Part shown: positions 45,835-57,343 of the stretch, piece after piece
How the letters are laid out: each line of letters begins with the position of its first letter
Position numbering within the stretch: position 1 is the stretch's first letter
Source of the DNA: Paratinospora sagittata
Lineage: Eukaryota; Streptophyta; Magnoliopsida; Ranunculales; Menispermaceae
DNA length: 64,000 nucleotides
Direction of reading: 5' to 3'
NCBI GenBank assembly: GCA_035771175.1
Contig: CM069596.1
Coordinates: 11,861,001 to 11,925,000 of the forward strand
Position numbers and translations under genes: made by a program
The notes under the pieces: generated by a model
Seen by the model: the letters and a program-made list of their open reading frames with translations, nothing else
Told to the model about the DNA's origin: nothing
The model's database searches: none

Positions 45835-48800
45835 TCATAAGGTGGTACTAGAAAACAATTCAGGGTATTTCTGTTTAATTGTGGATTCTAGTTCCCATGT
45901 AGCTTCCTCTATGCCGTGGTGATCCCAGAGCACCTTCACAAGTGGTATGCTACGTCTCCGTAGTTCTTGAGTTTTTCTATCTAAAATCTGTATTGCTTTC
46001 TCTTGATATTTATTTCCTTCCTCAACCCGAACCTCGACTAAAGGGATGATATGCGAAGGTTCAGGACGATACTTGCGAAGCATAGATACATGAAAAACGT
46101 CATGAACCTTAGGCATGGACGATGGAAGGGACAGACGATAAGCAAGTTTGCCAATACGTTCAATGATCGAAAATGGACCGATATACCGCGGGGAGAGCTT
46201 TCCTTTGATCCCAAAGCGTTTGACACCTCGGGTGGGCTGGACTTGTATAAAAACAAATTCCCCGTATCAAATTCTAGAGGTTGTCGTCGTTTGTCAGCAT
46301 AGCTCTTCTGTCGACTTTGTGCAACACGAAGTCGTTCCTTTACTAGTGTGATTTTCTCAGAAGTCTCTTGAACTAGTTCAGGGCCCAACTGCGGTCGGTC
46401 TGCCATATCTAACCAGCATACCAGAGATTTGCAAGGCCGACCATAGAGAGCCTCGTATGGTGCCATGCCGATACTAGTTTGGTAGCTGTTGTTGTATGCA
46501 AACTCAGCTAGATGCAAATACTTTGCCCATCCGTCATTAAAGTCCAAAATGCAGCATCGTAGCATGTCTTCTAATATTTGGATAAGCCGTTCTGACTGCC
46601 CATCAGTCTGAGGGTGGAAGGCTGTGCTCATAGTGATCTTTGAACCCATTCTATTTTGGAAGCTTTTCCAAAAGTTTGATGTGAATCGAGGGTCTCGATC
46701 AGAGACGATCGTGAGTGGTATGCCATGAAGGCGTACGATCTCTCTTTCATATAGTTCTGCAAGTTTGGCGGGATTATCCGTGAACTTTATTGGCAAGAAG
46801 TGTGTAGACTTGGTAAGTCAGTCAATGATAACCCAGATAGCATCTTGCCCTTTATTATTTTGAGGTAAGGCTGCAACAAAATCCATTGCGATGTTCTCCC
46901 ATTTCCATTCTCCAATAGGTAACGGCTGGAGAAGGCCAGAGGGAAGTCTTCGTTCTGCCTTAACTTTCTGGCAAACAAGACATCGAGCAACGAAGTCTGC
47001 AATTGCCTTCTTCATTCCAGAAAACCAGAATTGTCGCTTGACATCCTGGTACATCTTGTCACCCCCAAGATGCATAGCGTATCTCGAACAGTGCATCTCA
47101 GTAAGCACGTCTTTCCGAACCTCAGGATCGTTCGGAAGACAAAGACATTTTTTATAGAAAACGGCTTCGTCGTCAGAGACTGACCAATGAGGAAGGTCTT
47201 GCCCGCTGAGTAGAAGTTCTCGTTTCTCCATTAACAGAGGGTCATTGGCTTGAGTAGCTGAAATCTTGCGAACGAGGTCAGAGGTAGCTGATAATTGAGA
47301 GAGGTTAAAGTTCTCTATCTCTGTAGCCAATTTTCCCATTTCATAGTTAAGAGTGCAATCAACATAAGATTTTCTACTCAGGGCATCAGCCACAACATTG
47401 GCCTTGCCAGGATGGTACTGGAGTTGAAAGTCATAGTCTTTCAAGAATTCCAACCATCTTCTTTGGCGGAGGTTTAGGTCTCGCTGAGTGTATATGTACT
47501 TAAGACTCTTATGATCTGAGAAGACCTCGAACCGTTCACCGTATAGGTAATGACACCATAATTTCAGTGCAAACACAACAGCTGCAAGTTCCAAGTTGTG
47601 TGTTGGGTAATTACCCTCATGAATCTTCAGTTGCCTCGAGGCATAGGCAACAACTTGGCCTTCTTGCATTAGGATGGCACCTAACCCTTGGAGGGAGGCG
47701 TCAGTGTATAATGAAAATCCAATTCCATTTCTTGGAGTGATAAGTACAGGTGCCGTCGTGAGGCGTTTCTTCAATTCCTGAAATGATGCTTCACAGGCGG
47801 GATTCCAGATAAATCGCACGTCTTTTCGAGTGAGCTTGGTCATAGGTTCAGCAATTTTGGAGAAGTCCTTGATGAAGCGTCTGTAATAGCCAGCCAAACC
47901 AAGAAAACTCCTAATCTGAGTAACAGTGGTAGGCTGCTTCCAGTTTAAAACTGCTTCAACCTTAGAAGGATCTACCTCAATGCCATTGCCTGAAACCACA
48001 TGGCCTAGGAATTGAACTCTTTGTGCCCAAAATTCGCACTTACTCAACTTTGCATACAGTTGGTGGCTTCTCAAGGTCTGGAGGACTATCTTCAAATGTA
48101 TTTTATGGTCTTCCTCGGTTGAGGAATATATCAAGATGTCGTCCACAAAAACCACCACAAATCGATCTAAGTATAACCTGAATATGCGATTCATCAAATC
48201 CATGAATGTTGCAGGGGCGTTTGTTAGACCGAACGGCATAACTAAGAATTCGTAATGACCGTACCGAGTTCTGAACGCTGTCTTGGTGATGTCCGACTCT
48301 CGGATCCGGAGTTGGTGATAATCGGACCGTAAATCAATCTTAGAGAAGTATTTGGCATCTCTAAGTTGGTCGAACAAGTCATCGATCCTGGGCAACGGAT
48401 ATCTGTTCTTGATGGTGACGTTATTCAATTTGCGATAATCGATGCAAAGTCGTAACGAACCATCCTTTTTGCGAACAAACAGAACTGGAGCGCCCCAGGG
48501 TGATGAACTCTTTCGGATGAAGCCATTACTCTCTAATTCCTTAAGTTGTTTGTCTAATTCGACCAATTCAACGTTTGACATTCTGTATGGTGGAATTGAG
48601 ATAGGCGCTGTCCCAGGTAGGAGGTTGATCTCAAAATCGAATTCCCTAACTGGAGGTAGACCAGGAAGGTCATTAAGAAAAACTGTTGGGAATTCAGATA
48701 TGACTGGAACATCGCGTACTTCGGGAGGGTACAGAGCTGGTGATTCATTGCCGTTACCAAGAGACAACGCTCGAAGTTGTGACTTGAGAAGTGCAACTGT

Positions 48801-50522
48801 TGAGTTGTGTATCCATTGCCTTGTTCCCTGAATCTTGACAAACTCTCCTGTAGGCAAAGTTAACTGAACTTGCTTGTTCATACAGTCGATCTTTGCATTC
48901 AGTGGTGCGAGTCAGTCCATGCCGAGGATGATGTCGAAGTCTTCAAAATCCATCACAAAAAAATCGGCATATATTATCTGTTCGGACATTCGAAGCTCAT
49001 ATCGAGAACACTGCAAATTCACGTCAGTACCCGATCTGAACGGTGATGTGACATGGAGTGTGATGTTTGTGGGTTCAGGATGCAGGCCTAAATGTCTTAC
49101 CAATGACGACGATATAAAAGAACGCGTAGCACCTGAATCAAACAAAACATGCACCAATGTATTGAACAAAGGAAAGGTACCTTCAACTACATTGTTGTCT
49201 GGGAGGGGTTGGTGTGCGATGGCATATGCTCTGCCCTGATTCCGTTGACCCTGGTTCTGCTGGGTCTGCCTAGGTTGGGCATTAGCAGCAGGTGGTGCTT
49301 GTTGGACTGGAATAGCCGGAATAGGTTGTTGAAGGTGCGAACAAAGATGTTTTACATGGCCTTTCTGGCCGCAGTTGAAACAAGTCGGCCTGTACTGCTG
49401 ATGGTTTTGCTGGCCATTCTGATTATTCTGCTGGCCTTGGTGATTGTGGTGTCGACCACCACCTCTGCCATTGCCGTTGCTACGGCCACCTCGTCCATAA
49501 CGATCGCCACGGCCATGATTTCGGAAACCCTGGTGGTTAGAGTTAGAAGGTGCAGCCGCAGGTGTTGTGGCTTCATTTTTCAAAATCGGGGCTGGGAGGG
49601 CTGGGTTTTGATTGTAGTAGGGCTTCTTCTTGTTGCCCTGTTGCGAGCCCTGTTGGGAAGATGTGGCAGGCCGTTTGCCCTTATTCATTCGCTGTTCCTG
49701 TAAGAGCTTTTCTTGTTCAAAGCTCATGGCCTTGTCAACAACCTCCTTGTAAATCTTGAGATCCAAGATCGATAAGGCTTGTCGAATGTCACGGCGAAGA
49801 CCATTATAAAATTTCTCACTCTTATCTCGCTCCGTGGAGATGGTGGAGAGAGAGTAGACTGATAATTCTTTAAATTTTTCAGCATATTCTCTGACGGTCA
49901 TGGTGCCCTGATATAACTTAGCAAATTCCTGGCGCTTCTGCTTTGTCTCCGCGCTGGGAAAATACTCATCAATAAACAATGACTCAAACTGTTGCCAAGT
50001 CATATCTGCTATATTGACTCTTGGGTCTTCTTTCACGGTGATCCACCATGTGTTTGCGGCACCAACAAGTTGGTAGGTTGCTAGTGGAATTTTACGAGTC
50101 TCATCGACTCCCATTGCATCAAGAGCCTTCTTGGACTCATCCAACCACTTTTGCACCTCATCAGGATCAATGGTGCCATCGAAAGTAAGAGGTTGTAGCC
50201 ACTTGTATTTAGTAATCTGATCAGTTTGAGCTTCGGACCCTAATTTTACAGGTGCTTGAACCGTGGCAACCTGACTGGCTGCGGTCTCACGAACGGCAGT
50301 TTGAACAGTGACCTTCATCGCCTCAATAAATCCAGCGAAGAAGGTTTCAATGCTTGAAGGCATGGCAAAGGGTGCGGGTGGTGGTGGTCTTGCCTGCCCA
50401 GATGTAGTGGCAGTGGTGGGTGTGGCCTGTGCTGTTGTCGGAGGCGGCGGTTCCTGAATCTCAGGAGGTGCCTCTACTGCTGGACGAACAGCACGTGGCC
50501 TTCCTCTCTTCCTGGTTTGCAT
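45835..50522 (-). pseudogene. F2c gag-pol, best preserved copy
   Basis: One frame from ATG 50522 with two in-frame TGA codons (48912, in the LGMDW motif of protease; 46818, in integrase after VIID) and one frameshift near 46258 in the integrase C-terminus. Gag, knuckle (CFNCGQKGHVKHLC near 49370) and most of protease (DSGATRSF) form a 536-residue open frame. RT ([10 protein letters not shown]), RNase H and integrase up to 46818 form a 687-residue open frame with catalytic motifs intact. The chromodomain-like tail is 46116-45835. Confidence 0.92.
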
Positions 50523-51308
50523 TGTCTCACTGGCAAAGAGAAAAGGAAAACCAAGATTTAGGAACTGTAGCCAAGTATAATGTTAGAATATGCTCAGCAA
50601 CAATTTCGAGAGTATTGCAATATTAAAATCACCTATTTTTCTAAGTATAGTGTAAGGTTTTTGTTGAGCAATCAAAGAATCTTATATATCTCGTATGTTT
50701 GGCCATGGTGTAAAAACAAACAAGGTTAGAATGTTTATATAATAAGTAGAAAACTGTGCAAGTATTTAAAATGATTTGGTTTTGGTCTTTGTGAACATAC
50801 ATATATTTCATTGAAAATCCATACGAGTCATAAGAATTCTAAGATTTGCCTCGGTAAATAGCCTGAGCTAACGTTCTATCGCAATCTTATGCATTCAGAC
50901 GCTTACTCTTAGTCTTTTCGATTATTATCCAAGTTCATGTGTCCCATACCACATGAATTTAGTAATAAGGGTGTCAACCAAGTTAAGTTGTATGAACACG
51001 GTCTCTAAAAACATTGGCTGAATAGAAGTTCACTAATAGTATCGTCCAAATTTACTCGTCCCATACCGTGTAAACTTAGTGATAATATTAGTAATGCAAC
51101 TTTCTCCGAATGTTTCTTTTCACACAAGGTCATGGGTTTTCTTACTTCCACATTTTATTTAGTATCCTCCAATTTTGTTGTGTCCCATACCACTCCAAAG
51201 TTAGTGATACAAAAGAAAGAATGGTTGTAAGTCGGCCCACCAAAGATAGTCTTTAAACAAAACAATTTCATTCATATATGTCAAAGAAAATTTTTACAAT
51301 GCCAGAAA
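50523..51308 (-). other. F2c pre-gag leader with three stem-loops
   Basis: Loops at 50941-50951, 51058-51067 and 51182-51192 on the minus strand (spacing 117 and 124). 3' splice site TTCTCTTTGCCAG before gag (AG at 50531-50530). Confidence 0.65.
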
Positions 51309-52894
51309 TTAATTTTGACTTTCATGCCTACTACCGTTTCTTCGAGATCTACTGTTATGTACAGAATGACTACTAACAGAAGGTTGAGAGTTTGCCCGCT
51401 CTGCGTTGGAGTTTTGCAAACGAGTTAATATATTATTGTGGCTCACTTTCAGTGCAGCAATATTGGATGCCATTTCATCTAACCGTTCAAGTAGGTTAGT
51501 CGGTTGTCCCATTGGTGGTTGGTGGGTTGTTTGTCTCGTAGGTGAAGGGTAGGCCATAGGCATTGGAGGAAAGTATTGGTTGTATGGGTGATTCATAGGT
51601 GGAACGTAGTTGTATTGATTGCGCGGGGATCCCCTAACCGGAACCCCTTGGATAATTTGGTTTGTTTGAGATGAAAAAGTTTGAAACAATGGGCTCATTG
51701 GAATGTTTGGCCCTCCAAGATTTGGTGCGCCCAGTACTGTTGTTGTTGGTTTACAGCAACTTGTGGAATTGGCTGATACCATACCGCAGAAGTTGGAAAT
51801 CTTTAGTACGAAGTGTTGCCTTGAGTTGGCACGTTCCAAGTTGGTGCATTTGCTTGTGTACCTTGTCTATCATGACTTTGTATAGGTGGATTTAGTGTGG
51901 CATATAATTCTTCGTCAGTAAGTGGTCGATCGGTTGGATTACCGGCTGGGTCTGATGTAGGATGTGGATTGGAATCATTATTTGGGCCTTCTGTGACAGG
52001 CATCTTGCGTCGACATTTGCGAAGGCAACGCCCGTGCTTGTCTCTCATTCTTTCGGCAGTTCTTCTTGTCGTGTCGAATACCTCTTCGTCAGTTACCCCT
52101 CCACTTGTGCCATATGTCTTGAAGATAGAGGATGTTGTAACTGGTTCAGTGATCAGCTTTGACGTTCCATCGAAAATGTCAACGTTTGCCTCGTGAAGTA
52201 TCCTCATAATCAAGACTCCGTAGCCGAGGAATTCCTTCTTTAAAGGGTTTTGAATCACCCTCAACATTTGTTGGATGATGATGTGTGGTAGGGAGACCTT
52301 TATTTTCTTCTCTATGCAATACAACACAAGGAGTTGGGCCCTTGACATAGTGCCCCTAGTGCCCCTCTCAAGCAAGATGTTGCCGTATACAATCTTTCCG
52401 AGGCCGACAAGAGATGGCTTAAGATGATTGTTTGGGAGGCTGGTGTATGTTGATTGAGTGTATGGCTCTTTGGCGAGGGAATTGAACAGTTGTGCATTAG
52501 ATTCGGCGATCTCTGCAACTGTCTGGGGGTCATGTGGATCAATAATCCTTTCCTCAATCGGAATCTCCAAAAGGCGAGCAATAATATCGATATTGATAGG
52601 AATTGTCGTTCCCATGATTGTTGCCTCTAAATGAGGGCTGATCTCATATCCGTGAAGTCCCACGTAATTCATGGCTTCATAGAAGGATCTAACCAAGTTG
52701 TAAGAGACTTGACCCTCGACTTTGGTTATATTTAACCAATCCAGTGTTGCGAGTTTGTCATGAAGGATTGGACGGAGGCGGAGATCGCTATTGTCGATGC
52801 TCCTCATGGTCACAACCTCTCTTTTGGATAATTCCATTAGTCTAGTGGGAATTGGTTCCCTGCTAGTAGAAGTTGTTCCTTCCCTTGAGGCCAT
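51309..52894 (-). pseudogene. F2c aORF, one stop and a frameshift
   Basis: ATG 52894 (MASREGTTSTSRE). Open to 51803, where CAA has become TAA after QGNTSY; a shift near 51725 then leads into 51309-51839 with the Pro-rich, coiled-coil and Arg/Ser tail regions. Full-length architecture as in F2d. The same 3' splice site lies upstream (TTTCAG near 52905). Confidence 0.8.
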
Positions 52895-53328
52895 TCTTTT
52901 GCTGAAAGGAAAATAAATTTGTGTAAAAGACACAAAATATATTCCTAACATTTTTTAAAATTTATGCCTTATCTGTTAGACATTATTTTCGAGTTTTCTT
53001 TTGATGTTTATGTCATAAAAAAAAAATTTCTTCATTAGTGATTTGATGCATATATGTTGTATTCACCTATGAATGTATAGACATTTTTCATCACAACTAT
53101 ATATAGTTTCCAAAAATCAACTATTTGGAATATATATATATGTCGTATTCTCCTATAAATGTATTGGCATATTTAATCATAACTATATATATAGTTTCCA
53201 TAAAGCAACTATATATATATATTTGAAATAAAAATCATATATAGTTGTTTTTAATCCAAATCTTAACTATATATATAATTCATATATATATATATATATA
53301 TATTTTTTTTTTTTCGAATATTTATTTT
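52895..53328 (-). other. F2c AT-rich leader, truncated
   Basis: Leader sequence with (TA)n and CTATATATAGTT words, homologous to 15300-15600 and 54640-54970. It stops near 53328, where the fusion with F2d occurs. Confidence 0.75.
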
Positions 53329-54185
53329 TCATAACTTTTATTAAAGTTTACATTCAATTATTATTATGTCTACTATTTATTTACACTGCATTATGTCATA
53401 TAATGTCCTAACTTTGCACGTCGTGATACCGACCCTAATAAGGATCACCAGACGTTGCCAAAGTCAGTCTAAATGTCAAGAAAAGACCAGACCAGTAGAC
53501 TAGACTAGTTCATGCATTGGCATCATACATATCACCACCTAGGGACGTATATGGTTTATGACTCATAGAATAGTTAGAAGCATTGCTCACTATTCATATT
53601 ATTTCTCTGGAGAGGGACGTACATGAGAACTCGGCTACGCCGGGGAGGGACATCAGTACGTGAATCCAGAGCATCGTTCCTGAGGAGGGACGTACAAAGA
53701 GAACCTGGCTATGCCCGGGGAAGGACACCTGTACGTGAACTCAGGTGACGTACGCTCATCAAACCATTAATACGTGACGGTGTTATGCATACATACATTT
53801 GATTGATTATGATGCTCACACGTGTATTTTAAGATATTTGATATTGAAGTATGCTTTATTAATTGTTATACTCATGCACTATTTACCCACTGAGCGCGTT
53901 AAGCTCACTCCATTATTATCTAATCTTTCACAGAAAATTAAGGTGGACTGGGTGCAGGTTATGGGACCCACATTTTGTACCCTTTGTATGATTCATTGGG
54001 GATTTTGAGAGTATGTTCCCTTGACCATTTTATGTACAAAAGTATTCTGATTTAAATGAAATCAGATTTGTACTGTATATTGTATTTCCGCTGCGCACTC
54101 TGTTATTACCATTATGATTGTTCCAAATGCGCGCCCCGTCCGAGAGTGTACCGCCAGTTTAGGCGCGTCCGGGCGGGGTGTGACA
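53329..54185 (+). repeat. F2d 5' LTR, first ~370 bp missing
   Basis: Begins CATAACTTTTATTAAAG, equivalent to about 14033 in F2a, and ends GGGGTGTGACA. It has two tandem copies of the GGGACGTAC...GGGGARGGACA segment in U5. Confidence 0.85.
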
Positions 54186-54542
54186 TTTAATGGTATCAGA
54201 GCGTACGGTCCACGGCCCGCCCAAATCCACCAAATTAGGGGAAAAAAAAATTTATTAGATATATATAGAACTATATATACATACGTCAATTATATATAGT
54301 TGAGATTTGTATTAAATATATATCTAGAAAATTATATGATTTTTATATAGTTTGATTTTAATATACATATAGTCATGATTTATTAGAAACTATATACGTA
54401 GTTATGATTGAATATATATATCTATATACCTTAGTGTATATGAGGTGTATAAAAAAAAAAAAAAATCGAAAACAACAATTTTTATTTTTCGAAAAATAAT
54501 TATTCAAAAAAAAAAATTCAGTTTTCAAAAAAAAAAAAAAAC

Positions 54543-54573
<31 letters not shown>

Positions 54574-54628
54574 AAATTTCATTTTTCAAAAAAAAAAAAA
54601 AAAAAAGTTCTTCTGTTGATATATCTAG

Positions 54629-54673
<45 letters not shown>

Positions 54674-54980
54674 TTCTATATATAGTTAAGATTTGGATTA
54701 AAAACAACTTTATATGATTTTATATAGTTTAAATTCAAATATATATATATATAATTGATTCTTGGAAACTAAAAATTTAGTTATGATTAAATATGTCTAT
54801 ACATTCATATGTGAATACGACATATATGCATGAAATCACTAATGAAGAAATTTTTTTGATGGCATAAACATCAAAAGAAAACTCGAAAATAATGTCTAGC
54901 AGATAAGGCATAAATTTTAAAAAATGTTAGGAATATATTTTGTGTCTTTCACACAAATTTATTTTCCTTTCAGCAAAAGA
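54186..54980 (+). other. F2d primer site and AT-rich leader
   Basis: TGGTATCAGAGC at 54191-54202; then A-runs, (TA)n tracts and the TCTAGAACTATATAT block. Ends with TTTATTTTCCTTTCAG (AG at 54972-54973) just before the aORF ATG. Confidence 0.75.
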
Positions 54981-56558
54981 ATGGCCTCAAGGGAAGGAAC
55001 AACTTCTACTAGCAGGGAACCAATTCCCACTAGACTAACGGAATTGTCCAAAAGAGAGGTTGTGACCATGAGGAGCATCGACAATAGCGATCTCCGCCTC
55101 CGTCCAATCCTTCATGACAAACTCGCAATACTGGATTGGTTAAATATAACCAAAGTCGAGGGTCAAGTCTCTTACAACTTGGTCAGATCCTTCTATGAAG
55201 CCATGAATTACGTGGGACTTCACGGAGATGAGATCAGCCCTCATTTAGAGACAACAATCATGGGAACGACAATTCCTATCAATATCGAGATTATTGCTCG
55301 CCTTTTGGAGATTCCGATTGAGGAGAGGATTATTGATCCACATGACCCCCAGACAGTTGCAGAGATCACCGAATCTAATGCACAACTGTTCAATTTCCTC
55401 GCCAAATAGCCATACACTCAATCAACATACACCAACCTCCCAAACAATCATCTTAAGCCATCTCTTGTCGGCCTTGGAAAGATTGTATACGGCAACATCT
55501 TGCCAGAAAGGGGCACTATGTCAAGGGCCCAACTCCTTGTGTTGTATTGCATAGAGAAGAAAATAAAGGTCTCCCTACCACACATCATCATCCAACAAAT
55601 GTTGAAGGTGATTCAAAACCCTTTAAAGAAGGAATTCCTCGGCTACGGAGTCTTGATTATGAGGATACTTTACGAGGCAAACGTTGACACTTTCGATGGA
55701 ACGTCAAAGCTGATCACTGAACCAATTACAACATCCTCTATCTTCAAGACATATGGCACAAGTGGAGGGGTAACTGACGAAGAGGTATTCGGCACGACAA
55801 TAAGAACTGCTGAAAGAATGAGAGACAAGCACGGGCGTTGCCTTCGCAAATGTCGACGCAAGATGCTTGTCAGAGAAGGCCCAAATAATGATTCAAATCC
55901 ACAACCTACATCAGACCCAGCCGGTAATCCAACCGATCGACCATTTACTGATGAAGAATTATATGCCACACTAAATCCACCTATACAAAGTCATGATAGA
56001 CAAGGTACGCAAGCAAATCCACCAACTTGGAACGTGCCAACTCAAGGCAACACTTCGTACCAAAGATTTCCAACTCCTGCGGTACAGTATCAGCCAATTC
56101 CACAAGTTGCTGTATACCAACAACAACAGTATTGGGCGTCACCAAATCTTGGAGGGCCAAACATCCCAATGAGCCCATTGTTTCCAACTTTTTCACCTCA
56201 AACAAACCAAAATATCCAAGGGGTTCAGGTTAGGGGATCTCCGCGCAATCAATACAACTATGTACCACCTATGAATCACCCATACAACCAATACTTTCCT
56301 CCAATGCCTATGGCCTACCCTTTACCTACGAGACAAACGACCCATCAACCACCAATGGGACAACCGACTAACCTACTTGAACGGTTAGATGAAATGGCAT
56401 CCAATATTGCTACACTGAGAGAGAGCCACAATAATATATTAACCCGGTTGCAAAACTCCGACGCAGAGCGTGCACACTCTCAACCTTCCGTTAGTAGTAG
56501 TTCTGTACGTAGTAGTCGATCTCGAAGGAGCGGTAGTAGACAAGAAAGTCACAATTAA
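54981..56558 (+). pseudogene. F2d aORF, full length with a single stop
   Basis: ATG 54981. 525 codons in one frame, broken only by TAG at 55407 (GAG in the other copies). It shows the full layout: helical domain (about residues 60-290), basic patch (RMRDKHGRCLRKCRRK), Asp/Pro linker (DPAGNPTDRPFTDEELY), Gln/Pro-rich part, NQYFPPMPMAYP, coiled-coil-like LLERLDEMASNIATL, and an Arg/Ser tail ending RRSGSRQESHN. The mix of helical domain, coiled coil and basic tail looks Gag-like or RNA-binding; this is inference. Confidence 0.8.
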
Positions 56559-57336
56559 TTACTGGCATTGTAAACTTTTCTTTGATATATATGAATGAAT
56601 TGTTTTGTTTAAAGACTATCTTTGGTGGGCCGACTTACAACCATTTTTTCTTTTGTATCACTAACTTTGGAGTGGTATGGGACACAACAAAATTGGAGGA
56701 TACTAAATAAAATGTGGAAGTAAGAAAACTCATGACCTGGTGTGCAAAGAAACATTTGGAGAAAGTTGCATTACTAATATTATCACTAAGTTTACACGGT
56801 ATGGGACGAGTAAACTTGGAAGATACTATTGGTGAACTTCTATTCAGCCAATGTTTTTAGAGGCCGTGTTCATACAACTTAACTTGGTTGACACCCTTAT
56901 TACTAAATTCATGTGGTATGGGACACATGAACTTGGATAATAATCGAAAAGACTAAGAGTAAGCGTCTGAATGCATAAGCTTGCGATAGAACGTTAGCTC
57001 AGGCTATTTACCGAGGCAAATCTTAGAATTCTTATAACTCGTATGGATTTTCAATAAAATATATATGTATGTTCACAAAGACCAAAACCAAATCATTTGA
57101 AATACTTGCAAAGTTTTATACTTATTATATAAACATTCTAACCTTGTTTGTTTTTACACCATGGCCAAACATACGAGATATTTAAGATTCTTCGATTCCT
57201 CAACAAAAACCTTACACTATACTTAGAAAAATAGGTGACTTTAATATTGCAGTACTCTCGAAATTGTTGCTGAGCATATTATAACATTATACTTGGCTCG
57301 AGTTCCTAAATCTTGGTTTTCTTTTCTCTTTACCAG
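56559..57336 (+). other. F2d pre-gag leader with three stem-loops and 3' splice site
   Basis: Loops at 56673-56683, 56797-56807 and 56914-56924 (spacing 124 and 117). The third stem is AAATTCATGTG with CACATGAACTT. Ends TTTTCTCTTTACCAG (AG 57335-57336), then TGAGACA and the gag ATG at 57344. Confidence 0.65.
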
Positions 57337-57343
57337 TGAGACA

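Larger units (their letters stand above)
44382..53328 (-). mobile_element. F2c: gypsy element, minus strand, 5' LTR lost
   Basis: 3' LTR 44382-45600, then 3' ORF, gag-pol, hairpin leader, aORF and part of the AT-rich leader on the minus strand. At about 53328, in a TTTATTTTT stretch, it changes directly into plus-strand F2d LTR sequence. Primer site and 5' LTR are missing. Left flank GTATC (44377-44381) has no matching copy beside F2d. Confidence 0.88.
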
